Positions 61,846 to 64,000 of a DNA stretch of 64,000 nt are shown here, piece by piece (within the stretch, counting starts at the first letter, position 1; each line of letters opens with the position of its first letter). A model generated the notes under the pieces. It saw nothing but the letters and a program-made list of their open reading frames with translations. It was not told where the DNA came from and made no database searches. The DNA is from Aeromicrobium sp. Leaf245 (GTDB lineage Bacteria; Actinomycetota; Actinomycetes; Propionibacteriales; Nocardioidaceae), in the NCBI RefSeq assembly GCF_942548115.1, contig NZ_OW824151.1:3224001-3288000 (forward strand), in the 5' to 3' direction. The translations under genes were made by a program, and so were the position numbers.

Positions 61846-61884
61846 GGCCCCGGCCGCCTGCCGGTGAGGCAGACGACCGGGGCC
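61846..61884. terminator. Terminator hairpin between secreted-protein gene and DEAD-box helicase
   Basis: GGCCCCGG and CCGGGGCC, with an inner CTGCC/GGCAG pairing, between convergent genes. Confidence 0.75.
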
Positions 61885-61897
61885 GGTCTCGCGGACG

Positions 61898-63328
61898 TCA
61901 GGAGGCCGAGCGGGCCTGCCCACCGCCGCTGCGGCGACGGTTGCCGCCGGGGCGACCCTGGCCGGCAGAGCGACCCTGGCCGGCGGGGCGGCCCTGGCCA
62001 CCGCCGCGCGGCGACCGGCTCTGGCCACCACCACGGTTCTGTCCGCCTCGGCCCTGGCCACCACGACCGGATCCGGAACCCGCACGGTGTCCGGCTCCGC
62101 CCGGCGTGCGCTCGGGCAGGATGCCGCTGGCGGCGAGCGCCTCGGGCGTCAGCGGCTTCGGTGCCGTGGCGGCATCGTGCTGGCGAGCGGTGACGCCGGC
62201 CTTGGCCTGCAGCTGGACGACGTCGCGCAGGTCCTCGCGCGTGGTCATCGTGATGACGGTGCCGGCCTCACCCGCGCGGGCGGTACGACCGGAGCGGTGC
62301 GTGTACGCCTTGTGCTCGGCCGGCACGTCGTAGTGGACGACCAGCTTCACGTCGTCGACGTGGATGCCGCGGGCGGCGATGTCGGTCGCGACGATGACGT
62401 CGGCCGCACCCTTGCTGAAGCGGGCCAGGTTGCGCTCGCGCTTGGCCTGGTTGAGGTCGCCGTGCAGGTCGACCGCCTCGATGCCGGCCGTGGTGAGCTG
62501 ACGCGCGAGGCGCGTGGCTCCGCGGCGGGTACGGGCGAACACGATGGTGCGGGGGTTGTCGGCGAGCAGCCGCGCCGCGGTCGCCAGCTTCTCGGTGCGC
62601 GAGCTGACGAGCACGTGGTGGTCCATGCGCATCTCGGTCTCCTGCGCGGACTCGATCTCGTGCAGGTCGTGCTGCGGGAGGTGACGACGCACCAGACGGT
62701 CGACGTCGCCGTCGAGGGTGGCCGACAGCAGCAGCCGCTGGCTGCCCTGGCGGGTCATGGCCACGAGGGCGTCGACCGGCTTGAAGAAGCCGAGGTCGCA
62801 GAGGTGGTCGGCCTCGTCGAGCACCGTGATCTCGACGTGGTCGAGGGTGCACGCGCGGCGGTCGACGAGGTCGGCGAGGCGACCCGGGGTGGCGACCACG
62901 AGGTCGACGCCGTCGCGCAGCTGGTGGATCTGCTTGTTGATCGGGGTGCCGCCGAGCACGGTCATGATGCGCAGGTGCAGCGGTGCCGCAAGCGGCGCCA
63001 GGGCGCGCTGGACCTGGGTGGCCAGCTCACGCGTGGGCACCAGGATGAGGCCGCGCGGCGCCTTCGGACGGCGGGTGCCGCCGGCCAGCTGGTCGAGAAC
63101 GGGCAGGCCGAAGGACAGGGTCTTGCCCGATCCGGTGCGGGCGCGGCCGAGCACGTTGCGCCCGGCGAGCGCCGACGGCAGGACGGCCTGCTGGATCGGG
63201 GTGGGCTCGACGATGCCTTCACGGGCGAGCGCCTTGACGAGCGAGGAGGGGAGGCCGAGGTCGTTGAACGACGTCAGGGCAGGGGTGGGACGGGTGGACA
63301 GCACAGGGCTGCCAGAAGGCTGGTTCAC
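61898..63328 (-). CDS. DEAD-box RNA helicase
   Basis: The 476-residue helicase has the Q motif (SFNDLGLPSSLVKALAREGI, EPTPIQQ), Walker A GRARTGSGKT, VPTRELATQVQRAL, TPGRLADLVDRR, LDEADHLCDLGF, SATLDG, and in the second RecA domain IVFARTRRGATRL, DVIVATDIAARGIHVDDVKL and HRSGRTARAGEAGT. The last 80 residues are Gly-Arg-Gln-rich (RGGQGRGGQNRGGG), an RNA-binding tail. It unwinds RNA, for ribosome assembly or mRNA decay. GTG start 63328 follows a long leader with a hairpin. Which deaD/rhlE type cannot be told. Confidence 0.93.
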   Translation of the reverse strand: MNQPSGSPVLSTRPTPALTSFNDLGLPSSLVKALAREGIVEPTPIQQAVLPSALAGRNVLGRARTGSGKTLSFGLPVLDQLAGGTRRPKAPRGLILVPTRELATQVQRALAPLAAPLHLRIMTVLGGTPINKQIHQLRDGVDLVVATPGRLADLVDRRACTLDHVEITVLDEADHLCDLGFFKPVDALVAMTRQGSQRLLLSATLDGDVDRLVRRHLPQHDLHEIESAQETEMRMDHHVLVSSRTEKLATAARLLADNPRTIVFARTRRGATRLARQLTTAGIEAVDLHGDLNQAKRERNLARFSKGAADVIVATDIAARGIHVDDVKLVVHYDVPAEHKAYTHRSGRTARAGEAGTVITMTTREDLRDVVQLQAKAGVTARQHDAATAPKPLTPEALAASGILPERTPGGAGHRAGSGSGRGGQGRGGQNRGGGQSRSPRGGGQGRPAGQGRSAGQGRPGGNRRRSGGGQARSAS

Positions 63329-63349
63329 AGAACTCTCAGACGTTGGGTG

Positions 63350-63390
63350 GCTCGAACCGCTCTGCGTCGGATGACGCGGCCTGTTCGAGC
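63350..63390 (-). promoter_or_regulatory. Hairpin in the 5' leader of the DEAD-box helicase gene
   Basis: GCTCGAAC (63350-63357) and GTTCGAGC (63383-63390) form an 8 bp stem enclosing a second CTGCGTC/GACGCGG pairing. A -10 (TAGGCT, complement of 63438-63443) predicts a leader of about 100 nt, which places this hairpin inside it. Confidence 0.5.
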
Positions 63391-63437
63391 AAGGAGGGGG
63401 AGGCCCTCCGAACGTTCCGGGGCTCCCGTGGACCTTC

Positions 63438-63443
63438 AGCCTA
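63438..63443 (-). promoter_or_regulatory. -10 element of the DEAD-box helicase promoter
   Basis: TAGGCT on the minus strand, about 110 bp upstream of the GTG. This predicts a long 5' leader, unlike the other leaderless genes of the window. Confidence 0.4.
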
Positions 63444-63504
63444 GCAGCCGAGGACCCGCGGCCGACGCTTCCGCTCCCGTGCCCTGCGTCACCCGGCCCG
63501 CTTC

Positions 63505-64000
63505 TCCGTGGTCGCCGAGCGTCGCCCTGCGGCTGCGTCGGTGCGACTCCTGGGCGGGGCTGGTCTTCGAAAGGGCCTCGACCGGAGCGGGATCCTCGTC
63601 CTGATTGGGTCTGCGGCGCGCGGTCGGGTTCGCACTCGCTGCTGCGTCGCTGTGGCTACGAGTTCTCCTGCGGCTGCGTCGCTGTGGCTACGAGCCGGGT
63701 CGGTCCCCGAAAGGGCCTCGACCGGAGCAGCGGGTCCGGGTCGGCTGGGTCTGCGGGGCGCGGCCACGATTCTCCATTCGAGTGAGATCCACGCACGATG
63801 CTTCCTTCTCGTGGACAGTGCCTCGCGAAGGAAGCATCGTGGCGACGGATCTGGCCTCTCAGGGGCAGTGATTCTCCATCGTCGTGGAACGGTCAGGGCA
63901 AAGGGAGAATCCCTGCCCACCCGCCGCGCGAGTCGCCCTGTCGGACGCAAGATTCTGCCTTCGCGTGCAGAAGCCCGAACGATGCTGCGTTCGGCACCGG
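63505..64000. repeat. Long multi-hairpin repeat element, copy C (cut by the window end)
   Basis: Same element in the same orientation: left outer arms with CGAAAGGGCCTCGACCGG at 63568-63585 and 63708-63725 (two, as in copy A), stem 1 at 63794-63807/63828-63841, stem 2 at 63863-63877/63905-63919, and the left side of stem 3 (63946-63958 and 63981-63992). The right side and right outer arm lie beyond 64000. It sits upstream of the DEAD-box gene; no gene is present here. Confidence 0.85.

Overview
The window is high-GC DNA, coding almost wall to wall, with many GTG starts, ATGA/GTGA stop-start overlaps and leaderless promoters. It comes from an actinobacterium. Several features point to Propionibacteriales of the Nocardioidaceae type (Aeromicrobium or Nocardioides-like): a monomeric NADP isocitrate dehydrogenase, a DUF3017 gene beside folD, a DUF6350 membrane protein upstream of purN-purH, and the sucC-sucD / M23 peptidase / pcrA neighbourhood. 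The genus is inference; no rRNA or tRNA gene was seen.

Layout. 1-7.7 kb: end of a LysR regulator, trpS with an overlapping 2'-5' RNA ligase-like gene, galactokinase, a proteobacterial-looking prephenate dehydratase, a double GNAT protein, a DHA2-type drug exporter and purU. 7.7-12.7 kb: an XRE-type regulator divergent from a complete sulfate ABC importer operon (binding protein, CysT, CysW, CysA). 12.7-15.7 kb: a TetR regulator between two MFS exporters, with a palindrome at the start codon of one of them. 16-23.4 kb: monomeric isocitrate dehydrogenase, a DUF3558-like lipoprotein, a LuxR regulator with two tandem C-terminal HTH domains, catalase and malate dehydrogenase. 23.5-29.6 kb: one-carbon and purine genes (folD, purH, purN), two sister TetR genes and DUF6350. 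29.7-38 kb: a sigma-factor-like protein fused to a membrane anchor and an extracytoplasmic domain, sucC-sucD, a degenerate B12-binding-like protein, an M23 peptidase and PcrA helicase. 38-43 kb: a small operon (membrane protein, YtrA-type GntR, GNAT), zwf and a two-gene ABC exporter. 43-51 kb: a CPA1 Na+/H+ antiporter, a PspC-histidine kinase/response regulator pair divergent from a PspC-type membrane protein, and a glycerophosphodiesterase. 51-55 kb: an ethanolamine operon (permease, EutB, EutC). 55-64 kb: an EamA exporter, an Fpg/Nei glycosylase, a PhaC-like hydrolase, MntH, an M15 peptidase lipoprotein, a secreted repeat protein and a DEAD-box helicase with a long structured leader.

The metabolic genes converge on central carbon and one-carbon metabolism: TCA steps (icd, mdh, sucCD), the pentose phosphate entry (zwf), and formyl-THF supply and use (folD, purU, purN, purH). 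The rest are nutrient uptake, stress response and envelope genes.

The most unusual content is non-coding. Three related 0.5-0.9 kb intergenic elements (about 44.8-45.7, 55.95-56.53 and 63.5-64.0 kb) lie in the same orientation. Each has an outer inverted repeat around a GGGCCTCGACCGG core and a series of internal hairpins. Sequence differences between copies keep the stems paired, including two compensatory base-pair changes. I know no described family that matches. There are also smaller palindromic or tandem repeats at 15.8, 23.5, 31.5 and 35.4 kb. None of the assignments has been checked by a database search.
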